DNA of 64,000 nucleotides from Exilibacterium tricleocarpae (GCF_007004655.1 NZ_ML660091.1:1-64000), one strand, 5' to 3'. Positions 27,071 through 39,914 are shown, numbered from the stretch's first letter. Made by a program: numbers and translations. The notes: a model not told the origin generated them from the sequence alone.

Positions 27071-27577
27071 TCACTTTACTTCCCAAAACCATACTTCGCG
27101 AGACTTGTTTAGATCACTTACTCGCCCGAAGAACTCAAGGATTGACCGAATAAACATACCACTACTCGTAATTTCATTCTTGTTCCATAGGTCAATATGA
27201 TCTCCGCTTCTTTGCTCAAAACTCTCTCGCCCGCGCTGCCAGTAATCTTTAAAGTATATTATTCCTGTTTTTTCCTTTAGTGTTAACTGAAAGCTTTCTG
27301 GCTGAATCTTTTGAAAACTCTCAATGCCGGGAATAACTTTTCCTTTGAGGGAGTTTGCAAAATCTTCAGCAAGTAGTAGATGCTTCATGCCGGCATGTGA
27401 CCAACATCGTTTTCCACTTAAGCTGGTTATATTTATTCCAGATTTTATAAAGCTTTCGCTAAGCAATATAGCACAATAATTCCCAAAGGGTTTCTCGCTC
27501 GCTTTTTGTTTATTAAAGCATCGTGAGGAAACTGTGCTTTTATCTGGAAAATTTTCCCATAACGTTTTAAATTTCAC
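27071..27577 (-). CDS. Tae4-family type VI amidase effector homologue
   Basis: A 168-residue protein matching the Tae4 pattern of NlpC/P60-type peptidoglycan amidases. The catalytic Cys35 lies in KPFGNYCAILLSESFIKSG, His127 in SGDHIDLWNKNE (with Asp129), and the C-terminus ends in the family-typical REVWFWEV. Tae4 effectors cut the gamma-D-Glu-mDAP bond of peptide stems after delivery by a type VI system. GTG 27577 is chosen because AAGAGGA sits 8 bases upstream; a longer frame starting at 27640 adds 21 unlikely residues. No type VI structural gene is in the window, so this is an orphan effector cassette in AT-rich, apparently acquired DNA. Confidence 0.72.
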   Translation of the reverse strand: MKFKTLWENFPDKSTVSSRCFNKQKASEKPFGNYCAILLSESFIKSGINITSLSGKRCWSHAGMKHLLLAEDFANSLKGKVIPGIESFQKIQPESFQLTLKEKTGIIYFKDYWQRGRESFEQRSGDHIDLWNKNEITSSGMFIRSILEFFGRVSDLNKSREVWFWEVK

Positions 27578-27640
27578 GAATATATCCTCTTTTGTTATTA
27601 GCTTTACACGCAAGAATAAGCCGCGGCTACTTTGAGTCAA

Positions 27641-28239
27641 AAAAAGGCGAATCGTTTTTATCCAATTAGGTTTCGGTTGATATTACCGCAAGCGCAGCTT
27701 GCCTATATGAATCGTCGGTATTGATAAAGTCGCCCGTGTCGAGTGTTCACCGAGCAGGGCGAGCAGAATTAGTTTGACCAGTAAGCGACTGGTAGCCGCG
27801 AGTCCGCGCCTCTTTTGTTGCTTTTTGAATCGCAAAATTAACCTCAAAAGTGGCGCTATTTGCCCCGCCGGGCGATAAGTCACCGAGGTAGGCCTTTTCA
27901 GTATCGATAGTGTCGCTTCTTTAAATATTCTCCTGAAATAAAAAGGATTTTTGTAAGACCGGGGAGCAATAATGGATGCCGGTATTGTTTACTTTTTCAC
28001 CCGTAGAGATCAAGTACAGTTTGGTCTCTTTCTCGATCCTAGAGGACCTACGAGTTGCTTTCGCATAAATCTGTTACTTTACAATGGTACCTGGATTGCA
28101 GATGATCAGGCCGGATATTAACGCTGGTAGATCCTATAGTCACTCAGATTATGCTCAGGCCAGGCTATAGGCTGCCGTCACGATCTACAGTTTTGGCTTC
28201 ACTCGAATGGATTTTGGCAGCGGGCGTATTGTGGCTTTT
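27641..28239. other. Gene-free stretch, AT-rich island
   Basis: No gene is supported in these ~600 bases. The segment around 27690-27890 read on the minus strand is GC-richer than its surroundings and rich in Arg/Leu codons without matching a known family. It resembles the non-coding spacer remnants often seen beside toxin genes and may be leftover from recombination. Confidence 0.4.
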
Positions 28240-28695
28240 TTAGCTTGGACATCCATCCGGGAACTGGTCACGAACCAGGTTAAGCTCAATGCCATGCTCC
28301 AGCCATGCTTTAAGCCCGGCAAGGACCATGGTATAACCGCCCTTCGCGTCAACAACCAGGGGCAACACTTCGTCACCGAAGCCTTTGTTGGATATCTTTA
28401 CTAATGCCGCACCGTCTTTACGTGGCTCAAAGCGCCATTCGACAATAGTCGGATTATTGTTCCACTCAACCACTATGCGTCGGTTCTCTTCGAACTCTTT
28501 GACCGTGAGATCATCGCCAACGCCGAACATCTCCCAGTCCCAGCGCACCTTCTTCCCCGGCTCAAGCCGTCCGCTGCTCTTTGTAAACCAGAATTTTGTG
28601 GTAATTTTCGGATTGACAAATGCTTCAAAAACCTGAGCAACCGGTTTGTGAATAAGCATTTGAGCCTCTACGACGATTGAATCGTTTCTTCCCAT
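28240..28695 (-). CDS. SRPBCC (AHSA1-like) domain protein
   Basis: A 151-residue single-domain protein of the START/SRPBCC superfamily, Aha1-C-like branch. It opens with an IHKPVAQVFEAFVNPKITTKFW strand-helix (split), followed by W-D-W-E-M-F-G and VVEWNNNPTIVEWRFEP, and ends with a long helix (GGYTMVLAGLKAWLEHG) closing a hydrophobic cavity. Bacterial members bind small hydrophobic ligands or act as uncharacterised stress proteins; ligand is unknown. It is a monocistronic minus-strand gene in the AT-rich island. Confidence 0.88.
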   Translation of the reverse strand: MGRNDSIVVEAQMLIHKPVAQVFEAFVNPKITTKFWFTKSSGRLEPGKKVRWDWEMFGVGDDLTVKEFEENRRIVVEWNNNPTIVEWRFEPRKDGAALVKISNKGFGDEVLPLVVDAKGGYTMVLAGLKAWLEHGIELNLVRDQFPDGCPS

Positions 28696-28760
28696 TTTAC
28701 GAATCCCCAGATTGGTGCTTTTAGGTCTTAGGCTGGCAATTGATGTGCCCTGCCAAGTGA

Positions 28761-29180
28761 TTAGTTGGCATCACCGAGGGGGTTTTCGTTGAAATAATTC
28801 ACAATATGCGGAATGCTTTCTTCAAATCCACCCGGCGTGTTAATAGACATAAAACCAACTTTGTCATGACTTCGATTTTCAAAGCCATGCTCAGTTTCAC
28901 CGGGTATATAAATATATGAACCTTTCTTTGCTTCAAACCAGTTTTTTTCTTCGAGGTAGACCGCCAGGCGGCCTTCTATAATATAGAAAATATGGGCTTC
29001 GGGATGTTTGTGAATATGAGGGCCTTCTGTATTGGGTTCAAGCCACCACTCGGATACGGATAACGTTGAATTTGTTTCTTGGAGGTCTGCTTTAAAAACA
29101 GCAGACATTCGACCCATTGGGTAAGTACGACCATCGTTAGGATCTAGAACCAGGGGCTTTAGTCCGGCCTTTCGATTCAT
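28761..29180 (-). CDS. Cupin-domain protein
   Basis: A 139-residue single cupin barrel. The metal motif is seen as GPHIHKHPEAHIFYIIEG (His-x-His ... Glu/His), with the second cupin motif around PGETEHGFEN. The ATG at 29180 is preferred since AGAGG lies 6 bases upstream, over a frame beginning at 29240. Likely a metal-dependent small-molecule enzyme or sensor; substrate cannot be told. It is transcribed in the same direction as the SRPBCC gene, 65 bases apart, and may share its transcript. Confidence 0.88.
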   Translation of the reverse strand: MNRKAGLKPLVLDPNDGRTYPMGRMSAVFKADLQETNSTLSVSEWWLEPNTEGPHIHKHPEAHIFYIIEGRLAVYLEEKNWFEAKKGSYIYIPGETEHGFENRSHDKVGFMSINTPGGFEESIPHIVNYFNENPLGDAN

Positions 29181-29466
29181 ATTTGCCTCTGAAGTTGACT
29201 TGGATATTGCCTTGACCTTTGTGTAATCGGACAAGTGCACTGTAGCGGATTCGGTTGACGGACTGATTACGTACTGTGGCTGGATTCACACTGCATCGCT
29301 ACCGCTTGACCAGTGTAGGATTTACACCATTTTTGTTTGCTGCGGTGTTGAGTTTTTAAATATTCGCCATTTTGCTTGCCGTTGCGGATATCATCCTCGG
29401 TGTTATAAAAAACTGCAATCTGTCTATCTCAACTAGAATCCCGGTCTAAGGCATACCGACCATTTT

Positions 29467-29856
29467 TTATGGGTTAAACTCAATATTAGCTGCTTTGAGT
29501 CGTCGCTCGCTGGCAAACGTACCCCCTGTGATTTTGTAATTGGAAACACCTAACTTGGCAAATACGTAATAAATTTCACCCTTGTCTAAAAATTCCTTCG
29601 AACAACTTGTATTTAGACGATTCTCTATGGTAGCCGTTTTGGATTCATTACCTTTGTAAGTATGAATGACTTCAAACGTGGCCAGCTGAACCTGTTCCGT
29701 CAGTTTGCCGAGTTCAGACAGTCTGACCTGAGCCACATAATCATAGTATTTCACAAAGTGTTTTGCCCTTTCAGCCAACGCAATACCTTGATCACCATTA
29801 CATGCCTGTGACCCGTTAGCGATCAGAAGTAGCAAGGTAGTGACTAATATTTTCAT
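29467..29856 (-). CDS. Small secreted protein of unknown function
   Basis: A 129-residue protein with a signal peptide (MKILVTTLLLLIANGSQA, cleavage near residue 18) and a mature part beginning CNGDQG. Two cysteines (the first mature residue region and NTSCSKEF) could form a disulfide. The strand-rich pattern YVAQVRLSEL ... TYKGNE ... YYVFAKLG is vaguely like NTR/TIMP-type folds (short Cys-led domain), but I cannot assign it. No partner genes are evident. Confidence 0.6.
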   Translation of the reverse strand: MKILVTTLLLLIANGSQACNGDQGIALAERAKHFVKYYDYVAQVRLSELGKLTEQVQLATFEVIHTYKGNESKTATIENRLNTSCSKEFLDKGEIYYVFAKLGVSNYKITGGTFASERRLKAANIEFNP

Positions 29857-30291
29857 ATTTTGTAAACCATAACGTTTGTATATTGCGCATGCTCGCGTTG
29901 CTTCTTGTGATATCCGCTATGCGGTCTAAGTCTCTGATCAGAAAAGGGTTTATGGAAACGCGCTATTGCCGCCCCGGGCACAGCGGATTTTTCTGTCGTC
30001 TTAAGTACCCAAGTCCTGGTCTCTGCCGCTGTGCTCTGGCAGATAACGAGCAAGGTCTTAGTATAAGGGGAGAAATACATTTGACAATAACCCTATAAGC
30101 TGTATAAATAGACAGTTTTTTCGGTGTGTACAGGTAAGGTACGTAAGGATAGCAGGCCCCTTTTACAGGTATATATGCTATCGCGCCGGTAACTCGAGCG
30201 TGCGCCAGCTATAAAACTTGTGTGTCTTTTAAGAAATTGCTACATCGTCAAAAACCGTGAAAAGTAGGTAACATAGAGTGGTTAGAATCTA
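29857..30291. other. Intergenic region with a sigma-70-like promoter
   Basis: No gene is supported here. A near-consensus promoter, TTGACA (30081-30086), 16-base spacer, TATAAA (30103-30108), points toward the alpha/beta hydrolase at 30292 and would give a leader of about 175 bases. Confidence 0.5.
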
Positions 30292-31218
30292 ATGGAAAAA
30301 TATTTTCTGCTGTTTATTTTAACTATTGCGGTTTCTAATGCCGCCTATTCGAAATCTGAAGTAGAGGCCTCAGACTCCATAGATTTTCGAGTGAAAAATA
30401 TAGGTGCATTTACTGGCCTAAAGACAGATATCCCAATTGGCGAAGTAGATGGGGTTATGTTGCGTATAAATATCGCGCTGCCCAGCAATGAGAGTGCCGA
30501 GCCGCGCCCGGCGCTCGTGCTAATACACGGCGGGGGTCTAATCAAAGGCGATAAGAGTAAGTTCAACAAACGTATTGAGGCAATGGCTGAGCGAGGTGTT
30601 GTTGCCGCTAGCGTAATGTACCGTTTTGCGCCTAAGTATCGTTTTCCAGCCCCCGTAGAAGACGTAAAAGCGGCGATTCGCTTTTTGAAGGCACACGCTA
30701 AAACTTTCAATCTTGATACTGATCGCATCATCGTTAGTGGTGTGTCGAGTGGAGGATATTTGGCTACCATGGTTGGGGTTACTGGAAATGCCGGCGGATT
30801 TTCTGACCACGAAATATATCCGGACTTTGATTCTTCTGTACGGGCGGTCATTTCACAATCTGCGCATATTGCTGATTTTACGCGGGTTAAGTATCGAGAT
30901 TTTGCCGTGGTGAAGCGGTTTATTGACACCGACAATCCAGATAGACAAGCGGCGCTTGCGGCAATATCACCAATAACCTACCTGGATAAAAACGATCCGC
31001 CTTTCTTTTTGGCGCACGGGACTGCTGATGAAAGAGTGCCTGTTGCTATGTCTCGCGAGTTTGCCCTTGAATTAAAAGCTATAGGACATGTATTTGAATA
31101 TATCGAAGTAGAGGGTGGTAAGCACAGTTTAAAGAAATCGCGACCAAAAGAAGCCTCTGAGGTTTTCAGCGCTTCCCTGGACTTTTTTAGAAAATATGCT
31201 TTTCCGGAAAAAATATAG
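30292..31218 (+). CDS. Secreted alpha/beta hydrolase (esterase, HSL/BD-FAE-like)
   Basis: A 308-residue protein with a signal peptide (YFLLFILTIAVSNAAYS, ~3-20). It shows the oxyanion motif VLIHGGGLIKGD (HGGG), the nucleophile Ser in GVSSGGYLA, an acid in GTADERVP, and a catalytic His in EGGKHSLKKS. These mark the hormone-sensitive-lipase/feruloyl-esterase-like branch acting on small acyl esters. Its export to the periplasm or outside suggests a role in uptake of an esterified carbon source. A consensus-like promoter lies upstream. Codon use is AT-richer than the core genome. Confidence 0.88.
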   Translation: MEKYFLLFILTIAVSNAAYSKSEVEASDSIDFRVKNIGAFTGLKTDIPIGEVDGVMLRINIALPSNESAEPRPALVLIHGGGLIKGDKSKFNKRIEAMAERGVVAASVMYRFAPKYRFPAPVEDVKAAIRFLKAHAKTFNLDTDRIIVSGVSSGGYLATMVGVTGNAGGFSDHEIYPDFDSSVRAVISQSAHIADFTRVKYRDFAVVKRFIDTDNPDRQAALAAISPITYLDKNDPPFFLAHGTADERVPVAMSREFALELKAIGHVFEYIEVEGGKHSLKKSRPKEASEVFSASLDFFRKYAFPEKI

Positions 31219-31288
31219 CCGCCAAAGCGGTTTGTGGTCCTCTGTCAACCCGGTTGGGGCAGCTTAACTTAGCAATAGTGTGGGCAAT

Positions 31289-31963
31289 ATGCGTGTTGAA
31301 ATGGATCACCTCGTTATCGGGGCTGCCAGCCTAAAACAGGGCGTTGACTATGTGAAGGATTTATTGGGTGTTGATATCCCTTATGGTGGTGCCCATATAA
31401 AAATGGGAACACATAACCACCTAATGCAACTCGGGAATCATACATTTCTTGAAGTAATAGCAATAGACCATGACCTTGAATCACCTGATCATCCGAGGTG
31501 GTATGGTCTCGATGACCCTTTTGTACGACAGCAGATAGATATAGAGCCAACTTTATTGACCTGGGTGATAAATACAAAAAACCTGATTGAATTAGGTAAG
31601 CGAGCAGTCTTTTCACTTGGGCGAGCGGAGTTGATTAGCCGCGGAGAATTAAGTTGGTATTTTGGGCTTCCCGAAGACGGCAGGCTACTGGCTGGAGGTA
31701 TGTTGCCCTATGCGATCGAGTGGCAAACAGACATCCATCCCTCGCTTGATATGGCAGATTTAGGTTGCAAACTTCGCGGTTTGGAAATCTATCACCCGAA
31801 TTCGTTGTGGTTGAAACATGCCCTGGAATCTGTTGGCGCTTCTGGTCTTGTAGAGGTCAAAGACTTGCCAAAAAATGTTACCCCTTGTCTGATAGCCCAT
31901 ATCAGCACACCTTTGGGAATCAGGAAATTATCTAGTCATAGAGTGTTTAACAAAGCAATGTAG
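31289..31963 (+). CDS. VOC / glyoxalase-like domain protein
   Basis: A 224-residue protein with the glyoxalase_3-type beginning MDHLVIGAASLKQGVDYVKDLLGVD (split) and G-T-H-N-H-L-M-Q-L-G followed by FLEVIAID, giving His and Glu positions expected of a vicinal-oxygen-chelate metal site. GTG 31280 is an alternative start three codons earlier. Members are uncharacterised. It follows the hydrolase in the same direction with 70 bases between. Confidence 0.83.
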   Translation: MRVEMDHLVIGAASLKQGVDYVKDLLGVDIPYGGAHIKMGTHNHLMQLGNHTFLEVIAIDHDLESPDHPRWYGLDDPFVRQQIDIEPTLLTWVINTKNLIELGKRAVFSLGRAELISRGELSWYFGLPEDGRLLAGGMLPYAIEWQTDIHPSLDMADLGCKLRGLEIYHPNSLWLKHALESVGASGLVEVKDLPKNVTPCLIAHISTPLGIRKLSSHRVFNKAM

Positions 31964-32142
31964 CGGACGAGCTGATTTTGTATTGATCTGGTGTGCAGTA
32001 TTCTACTGCTAGTTGATGAGAGCCAGAAGATAAGACAACCGCAAGCGTCGTCTATAAAGACGACTGCCACTTCCACCCGCAAGTTCACTTCGCATTACAA
32101 CACTGATTATCTAATATTTTCGTTATTTGAGGCTTTACAACA

Positions 32143-32553
32143 ATGCGTATTACGAGAGGTAATCCCAAAGAACTCTTTAACAGCACCCAATATGGTTTCT
32201 CCCAGGCTGTGTCATCTGAAGGTACACGGATTGTCTCTATTTCCGGGCAGGTGGCCTGGGATGCCGGACAGACGTTAATCGGTGCTGGCGACTTGTATGC
32301 CGAGACGTCCAAGTCGTTGGAGAACCTGAAGATTGCACTGGAATCCGTACAAGCCCGGCTGGAGCACGTTATTTCTTTAAGAATCTATATCGTTGATTAC
32401 AAACTTGAGGAATCTGAATCTATCAGTCGAGCACTCAAGGCTTTTTTCCCGGAAGGCAGGGAGCCAACAGCGACCTGGATCGGCGTAAACTGCCTCGCCA
32501 ACCCCGACTTCCGTATTGAAATCGAGGCGATGGCCATTGTACCGGAGGGATAA
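32143..32553 (+). CDS. RidA / YjgF family protein
   Basis: A 136-residue RidA-family protein. Typical features are VSISGQVAWD (the G-Q position), the E-N-L-K-I-A-L helix, and PTATWIGVNCLANPDFRIEIEA, where Arg of the active site is replaced by Trp-Ile in the P-T-x-T/R-x context. RidA proper needs Arg105 to hydrolyse enamines, so this may be a Rid subgroup with other chemistry. It is the last gene of the AT-rich island before the beta-galactosidase. Confidence 0.85.
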   Translation: MRITRGNPKELFNSTQYGFSQAVSSEGTRIVSISGQVAWDAGQTLIGAGDLYAETSKSLENLKIALESVQARLEHVISLRIYIVDYKLEESESISRALKAFFPEGREPTATWIGVNCLANPDFRIEIEAMAIVPEG

Positions 32554-32596
32554 ATAAACCCGGTGTCACTGCGCGAAAGGCGCAAGGTATGAAAAC

Positions 32597-35893
<3,297 letters not shown>

Positions 35894-36227
35894 TTATCGA
35901 TAGCTTGCTTATTGGGGGCCGAGTGAATAGGGGTTAGGTGCCTGGCCGGCTTGGGTACCCGCCGGGTTATCGGCGCCGGCCGGTGGCGCCGTCTCGCGGC
36001 GATGCAAAAGTATATATTCAATCGCAACAGGGTTGTCACCAGTGGCAAAATAGCGAACTGCAATCTGCAGGCAACCCCCTTTTTCTGCCTGGGCGACGGG
36101 TCCGGTTGTTGACAGCCATTGCGTCAAGGGTAATTGCGCGCTGTTTTTATATCGGCATGCACAAAATTCAACCTACTTCATAATTAAAAAATAGTTGTAT
36201 TTCCGACACCACTGGGGTAGCCTCGGT

Positions 36228-36241
36228 TGTACCATGGTACA
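36228..36241. promoter_or_regulatory. Palindromic operator TGTACCATGGTACA
   Basis: A perfect 14-bp palindrome between the divergent beta-galactosidase and TonB-receptor genes. The same sequence with one change occurs at 40906-40919 before the PfkB kinase. The TetR-family gene at 39.2 kb is the local candidate to bind both. Confidence 0.6.
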
Positions 36242-36329
36242 CTTCAAGTTTTTTAATCGCAACATTCTTTCCAGGTGACCGGCAACAGCCGGTGGTGGTG
36301 AGAGATGAGAGCAGAACGATAGAGGTAGT

Positions 36330-36397
36330 GCCATAACAACATAAATGCCATAACAACATAAATGTCATAACAACATAAGTGCCATAACAACGTAGCG
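36330..36397 (+). repeat. Four 17-bp tandem repeats
   Basis: Four consecutive units of GCCATAACAACATAAAT (36330, 36347, 36364, 36381), the third and fourth with two to four changes. They lie in the receptor-side leader and could expand or contract by slippage. No coding potential is implied. Confidence 0.75.
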
Positions 36398-36687
36398 CTA
36401 TAAAAATTAAAGTGATAAAGCGATAGGTAATTAAAATAGGTAATTAAAAGTGATGGGCAAAAGGAGTGGTAATGCAATAGACGCAAAAGCAAAACAAAAT
36501 AAGAAAAGTAAAACGCCAAGCAGTAGATAGGAGGTATCAGGCGAAGTAATACGTAGAAGCATTAAGCAAGACAATAATAAAAGGTAAATCAGTAGATAAC
36601 AGAGCAAGCAGTAGCTAGCAGATCAAAAAGTATAAGCAGTAAGCCAATCAACTTAGCGAGATGAAACCAGATAAATAAATAAGGATC

Positions 36688-39141
36688 GTGGGGAGCTGGA
36701 CTATGATTTCGAACAAATACACGTGCGACCTTCCATTCACCCGAGGCCTGTTGGCTGCGGCCGTTTTATTCAGTGCCGGCCAGACCGGTTACGCCCAGGA
36801 GACGGGTGGGGGATTCAAGCTCGAGGAGATAATCGTTACCGCGCAAAAGCGCGAGCAAAGCGCGATGGATGTGCCTATCGCCATAGGCACTTTCACACCG
36901 GCGGATATCAGGGACACCGGCGCTCAGTCGATTATGGAGATGCATCACTTTGTGCCGGGGTTTGAAGTCAAAGAGGGCCAGGTGACCCAGGCCAATCTCA
37001 CGATCCGGGGTATCACCAGCCCCAATATCAGCACCGGTGGTGATCCCTCGGTGGCCACATTTTATGATGGCGCCTATGTGCCCCGTGCTGCCACCACGGT
37101 AACCTTCTCCGACCTGGAGCGGGTGGAAATTCTGAAAGGCCCACAGGGCACGCTGTTTGGTCGCAATGCGGCGGCGGGGGTGGTTAATATCGTTCCCAAC
37201 AGTCCCCAGGCTGAAACCCAGGGCTTTATCAGCACTCGGATCGGTAACCTGGGTCTGGTGCGTGTCGAGGGCATGGGCAACGTAGCGCTGAGTGATAATC
37301 TGTTTCTACGGGTGAATGCGCTAGTTAACGAGCGCGATGGTTTTAAAGATAACCTGGGCTCCGGCGGTGATCCCGGCGGCCAGGATAACCAGACTGTCCG
37401 GGTGGCGATGCTGTGGGAAATCACGGATCGCACCGATCTGCAACTGTCTTACGATTGGGACGAGATCGATCAGGCGGCGCCCCAGGGAATTGGGGTCGGC
37501 CCCTTCGCCCTGACGCCCGGAGACGCGTTTGCCAGTCGCGTGGCCAACGATGTAATTGACGGTGGTGAAGCTCGCGATATGTACTCGGTCACTGCCAAAG
37601 TCAATCACGAGTTCGACGATCAGTGGTCGATGAAATATATCGCCAATTACCGGGAATTTGAAACCCGCAACCGTATTGACGATGACGGCACCGCCGATCC
37701 GCTGCGCTATATCGATACTGACAATATCGAAGATTCAGATATCGTTTATACCGAACTGCAGGTCAACTTTAACAGTGATTCGGTCAATCTGGTGGCGGGG
37801 GCCAATTACAGCCAGGAGGATACCTTTCAGGAGATTCCGACCACATTGTCGACCGGCTCTATTATGTCGTTTATGGCGGGGCCCAGTGTTCTTAATCTGC
37901 AGGAACTGCTGGATTTGCCCGAAGGGGCGCATCTCTGGAATCCCGACATATGGGCAGGCTTTTCTGCCAGTCTGAATGGAGGCACGCCACTGCCCCAGAC
38001 GGCGGAAGGTTACACAACGGCGATCGGGCGGATCAGGGCCGGCAATGAAGAGGTACCACCACACTTCTTCGCCCCGTCCACCGCTGGCGATTTCTATACC
38101 GAATCTATGTTCAACACCGGCGATTTTACCAATTACGGCATCTATGCCGATGCCGATTTCACCGTGACGCCGGACCTGAATATCGCCGTCGGTATACGCT
38201 ACAGTGTGGATGAGAAAGATTTTACCTGGAATGCACCGCTGAGTGACTATGCGCAGGAAAACCCGGAGTTAGGGCTGTTTAATATTTTTATACCCCAGGC
38301 TGAAGCCGAAGCCTCCGACCGCTGGACCAAAACCACCGGCCGCCTGGTGGCCAACTACCGGCTGAGCGCCGATGTGATGGCGTTTGCCTCGGTTTCCACC
38401 GGCTATAAAGCCGGCGGTTACGACTCGCTCGAACCGGCTACGGCCGAGCTGCCGCTCGACCCCGAAGAGATCACCAATTTCGAGTTAGGCCTGAAAGGCG
38501 ATTTCTTCGACCAGCGGTTGCGGGCGCAAGTCAGCTACTACGATATGACTGTTGACGGGGCACAGCGAACCGTATTCGGTCAGCGTCCCGGCGATACGGG
38601 ATCGACTTTCTACCTGATCAACGGCGATATCGATAACCGCGGTGTGGAGATCGTGCTCGACTGGCTGGTGACCGATACGCTCAAACTGGGCTTGTTGACC
38701 TACTTTGCCGATGAGGAGGAGACATTCCCCGATACCTTCAACGACAGAGGTGAACTGGTGCCCGGCGATAAGTCGACCTCGACCCGCCGCCCTCAGGACA
38801 ACTATACGGCCAAACTGGACTGGTCGCCGGCGATCCCTGTGGGTGAGCTGAATATACACCTCGATTATATTGTCACCGAAGACCGGTTGCGCGGCACGCC
38901 GGATTTTCTCGACTCCTTCGCTACTGTCGATGGTTACGGGGACGATCGTGAAATCCTGAGCGCACGCATCTCCTGGCTGAGCGATGGAGGTGATTACGAG
39001 GTGGCGGTGTGGGGCAGGAACCTGACCGACAGTGAACTGGTTACCAGTATCAGTGGTCTGGGTCTGAGCACCATCAACACCCCACTGGCGACGATCGAAG
39101 ACCCGCGCACCTACGGCGTCGATCTGCGTTACAACTTTTAG
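36688..39141 (+). CDS. TonB-dependent outer-membrane receptor
   Basis: An 817-residue protein with a signal peptide (~1-37, ending near GYAQE), a TonB-box-like EEIIVTAQKREQSAMDVPIA (split), a plug domain (~55-165; LTIRGITSPNIS, VEILKGPQGTLFGRNAAAGVVN) and a 22-strand barrel ending in an aromatic residue (YGVDLRYNF). This is the receptor class widespread in marine Gammaproteobacteria and sphingomonads for carbohydrates, aromatics and similar bulky substrates. It faces the divergent beta-galactosidase and is followed by a terminator. Location with a TetR, kinase, aldolase and aminotransferase suggests uptake of a sugar-like or glycosidic compound; the ligand is unknown. Confidence 0.94.
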   Translation: MGSWTMISNKYTCDLPFTRGLLAAAVLFSAGQTGYAQETGGGFKLEEIIVTAQKREQSAMDVPIAIGTFTPADIRDTGAQSIMEMHHFVPGFEVKEGQVTQANLTIRGITSPNISTGGDPSVATFYDGAYVPRAATTVTFSDLERVEILKGPQGTLFGRNAAAGVVNIVPNSPQAETQGFISTRIGNLGLVRVEGMGNVALSDNLFLRVNALVNERDGFKDNLGSGGDPGGQDNQTVRVAMLWEITDRTDLQLSYDWDEIDQAAPQGIGVGPFALTPGDAFASRVANDVIDGGEARDMYSVTAKVNHEFDDQWSMKYIANYREFETRNRIDDDGTADPLRYIDTDNIEDSDIVYTELQVNFNSDSVNLVAGANYSQEDTFQEIPTTLSTGSIMSFMAGPSVLNLQELLDLPEGAHLWNPDIWAGFSASLNGGTPLPQTAEGYTTAIGRIRAGNEEVPPHFFAPSTAGDFYTESMFNTGDFTNYGIYADADFTVTPDLNIAVGIRYSVDEKDFTWNAPLSDYAQENPELGLFNIFIPQAEAEASDRWTKTTGRLVANYRLSADVMAFASVSTGYKAGGYDSLEPATAELPLDPEEITNFELGLKGDFFDQRLRAQVSYYDMTVDGAQRTVFGQRPGDTGSTFYLINGDIDNRGVEIVLDWLVTDTLKLGLLTYFADEEETFPDTFNDRGELVPGDKSTSTRRPQDNYTAKLDWSPAIPVGELNIHLDYIVTEDRLRGTPDFLDSFATVDGYGDDREILSARISWLSDGGDYEVAVWGRNLTDSELVTSISGLGLSTINTPLATIEDPRTYGVDLRYNF

Positions 39142-39170
39142 CGAGGCTCTCTACTCTACGTGAGTTTACT

Positions 39171-39202
39171 CCGGGGGGCGGCGATACCCCCCGGACTTTT
39201 TT
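39171..39202 (+). terminator. Rho-independent terminator after the TonB receptor
   Basis: CCGGGGGG (39171-39178) pairs with CCCCCCGG (39187-39194) and is followed by ACTTTTTT. This is a classical intrinsic terminator 30 bases past the receptor stop, between convergent receptor and tetR genes. Confidence 0.9.
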
Positions 39203-39875
39203 AGGAAATGGAAACCTGGAACGTCATTTCAAAATAGTGTTTCAGCGTCGTGTCGAGACGTTGCCTGCTGGCCTTCAAATTGTGCTCCACTACCGAAAAC
39301 CGCTCAATCTGGTGAATCAGCGCCAGGCTCAATTCGGCATCGGCCTGCGGGTCGGCGCTGCCGAAAAATTCATGCAGCATCCTCAGCCCGGCCAACTCCG
39401 AAGCCCAGTAGCGCTCCACCAGACTGCGCAGCCGCTCGCAGTGCAGCGCCTCGTGGTAAAACGCCAGTTCGATAACCCGGTCGTCTTTGCCGGCATCGAT
39501 CTGGTCGAGCAAATAAGCGTGTACACTGCGATACACATCGGTCACGGCCTGCTGCATATCATAGTTGTCGTCGCTGTCGTAGCGCGCGGCAATCCCGCCC
39601 AATTCCTGCGCAAAGGACGAGCGGATACTGTCCGCCTTTTCGCGCCAGTATTCAAATGCCGTGCTGATCAGGTCATCGATACTCTTGAAATAGTAGGTGG
39701 TCGAACCCAGCGGCACACCGGCTTCCTGGGCTACTGCCCTGTGTCTGACACCGCGCATTCCGTCACGGGTGACTATGCGCAGTGCGGCGTTGATAATCTT
39801 GTCGCGGGTGTTGCCCGTCTGTTTTCTGCCGCCGGATTTCAACGCCGGGTTACGTCTTTTGGCGCTCTCGGCCAT
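39201..39875 (-). CDS. TetR-family transcriptional regulator
   Basis: A 224-residue regulator. The N-terminal helix-turn-helix spans ~22-68 (TRDKIINAALRIVTRDGM, VRHRAVAQEAGVPLGSTTYYF), and the C-terminal ligand domain has the pattern of TetR_C-type dimers. It is encoded between the TonB receptor and the PfkB kinase on the minus strand. Palindromes of the type TGTACCAT(A/G)GTACA at 36.2 and 40.9 kb, in front of the cluster's divergent promoters, are its likely operators. It would repress uptake and catabolism until an intermediate binds. Confidence 0.93.
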   Translation of the reverse strand: MAESAKRRNPALKSGGRKQTGNTRDKIINAALRIVTRDGMRGVRHRAVAQEAGVPLGSTTYYFKSIDDLISTAFEYWREKADSIRSSFAQELGGIAARYDSDDNYDMQQAVTDVYRSVHAYLLDQIDAGKDDRVIELAFYHEALHCERLRSLVERYWASELAGLRMLHEFFGSADPQADAELSLALIHQIERFSVVEHNLKASRQRLDTTLKHYFEMTFQVSIS

Positions 39876-39914
39876 CGGGGGGAGTCCTCACAGTTACTGC
39901 AGGTGCCCAGCATA

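Noticed and set aside
27683-27883. Possible small gene or Rhs-like remnant on the minus strand
   Set aside because: Only a short Arg/Leu-rich frame without a start context; similarity to toxin-associated spacers is an impression that cannot be tested here.
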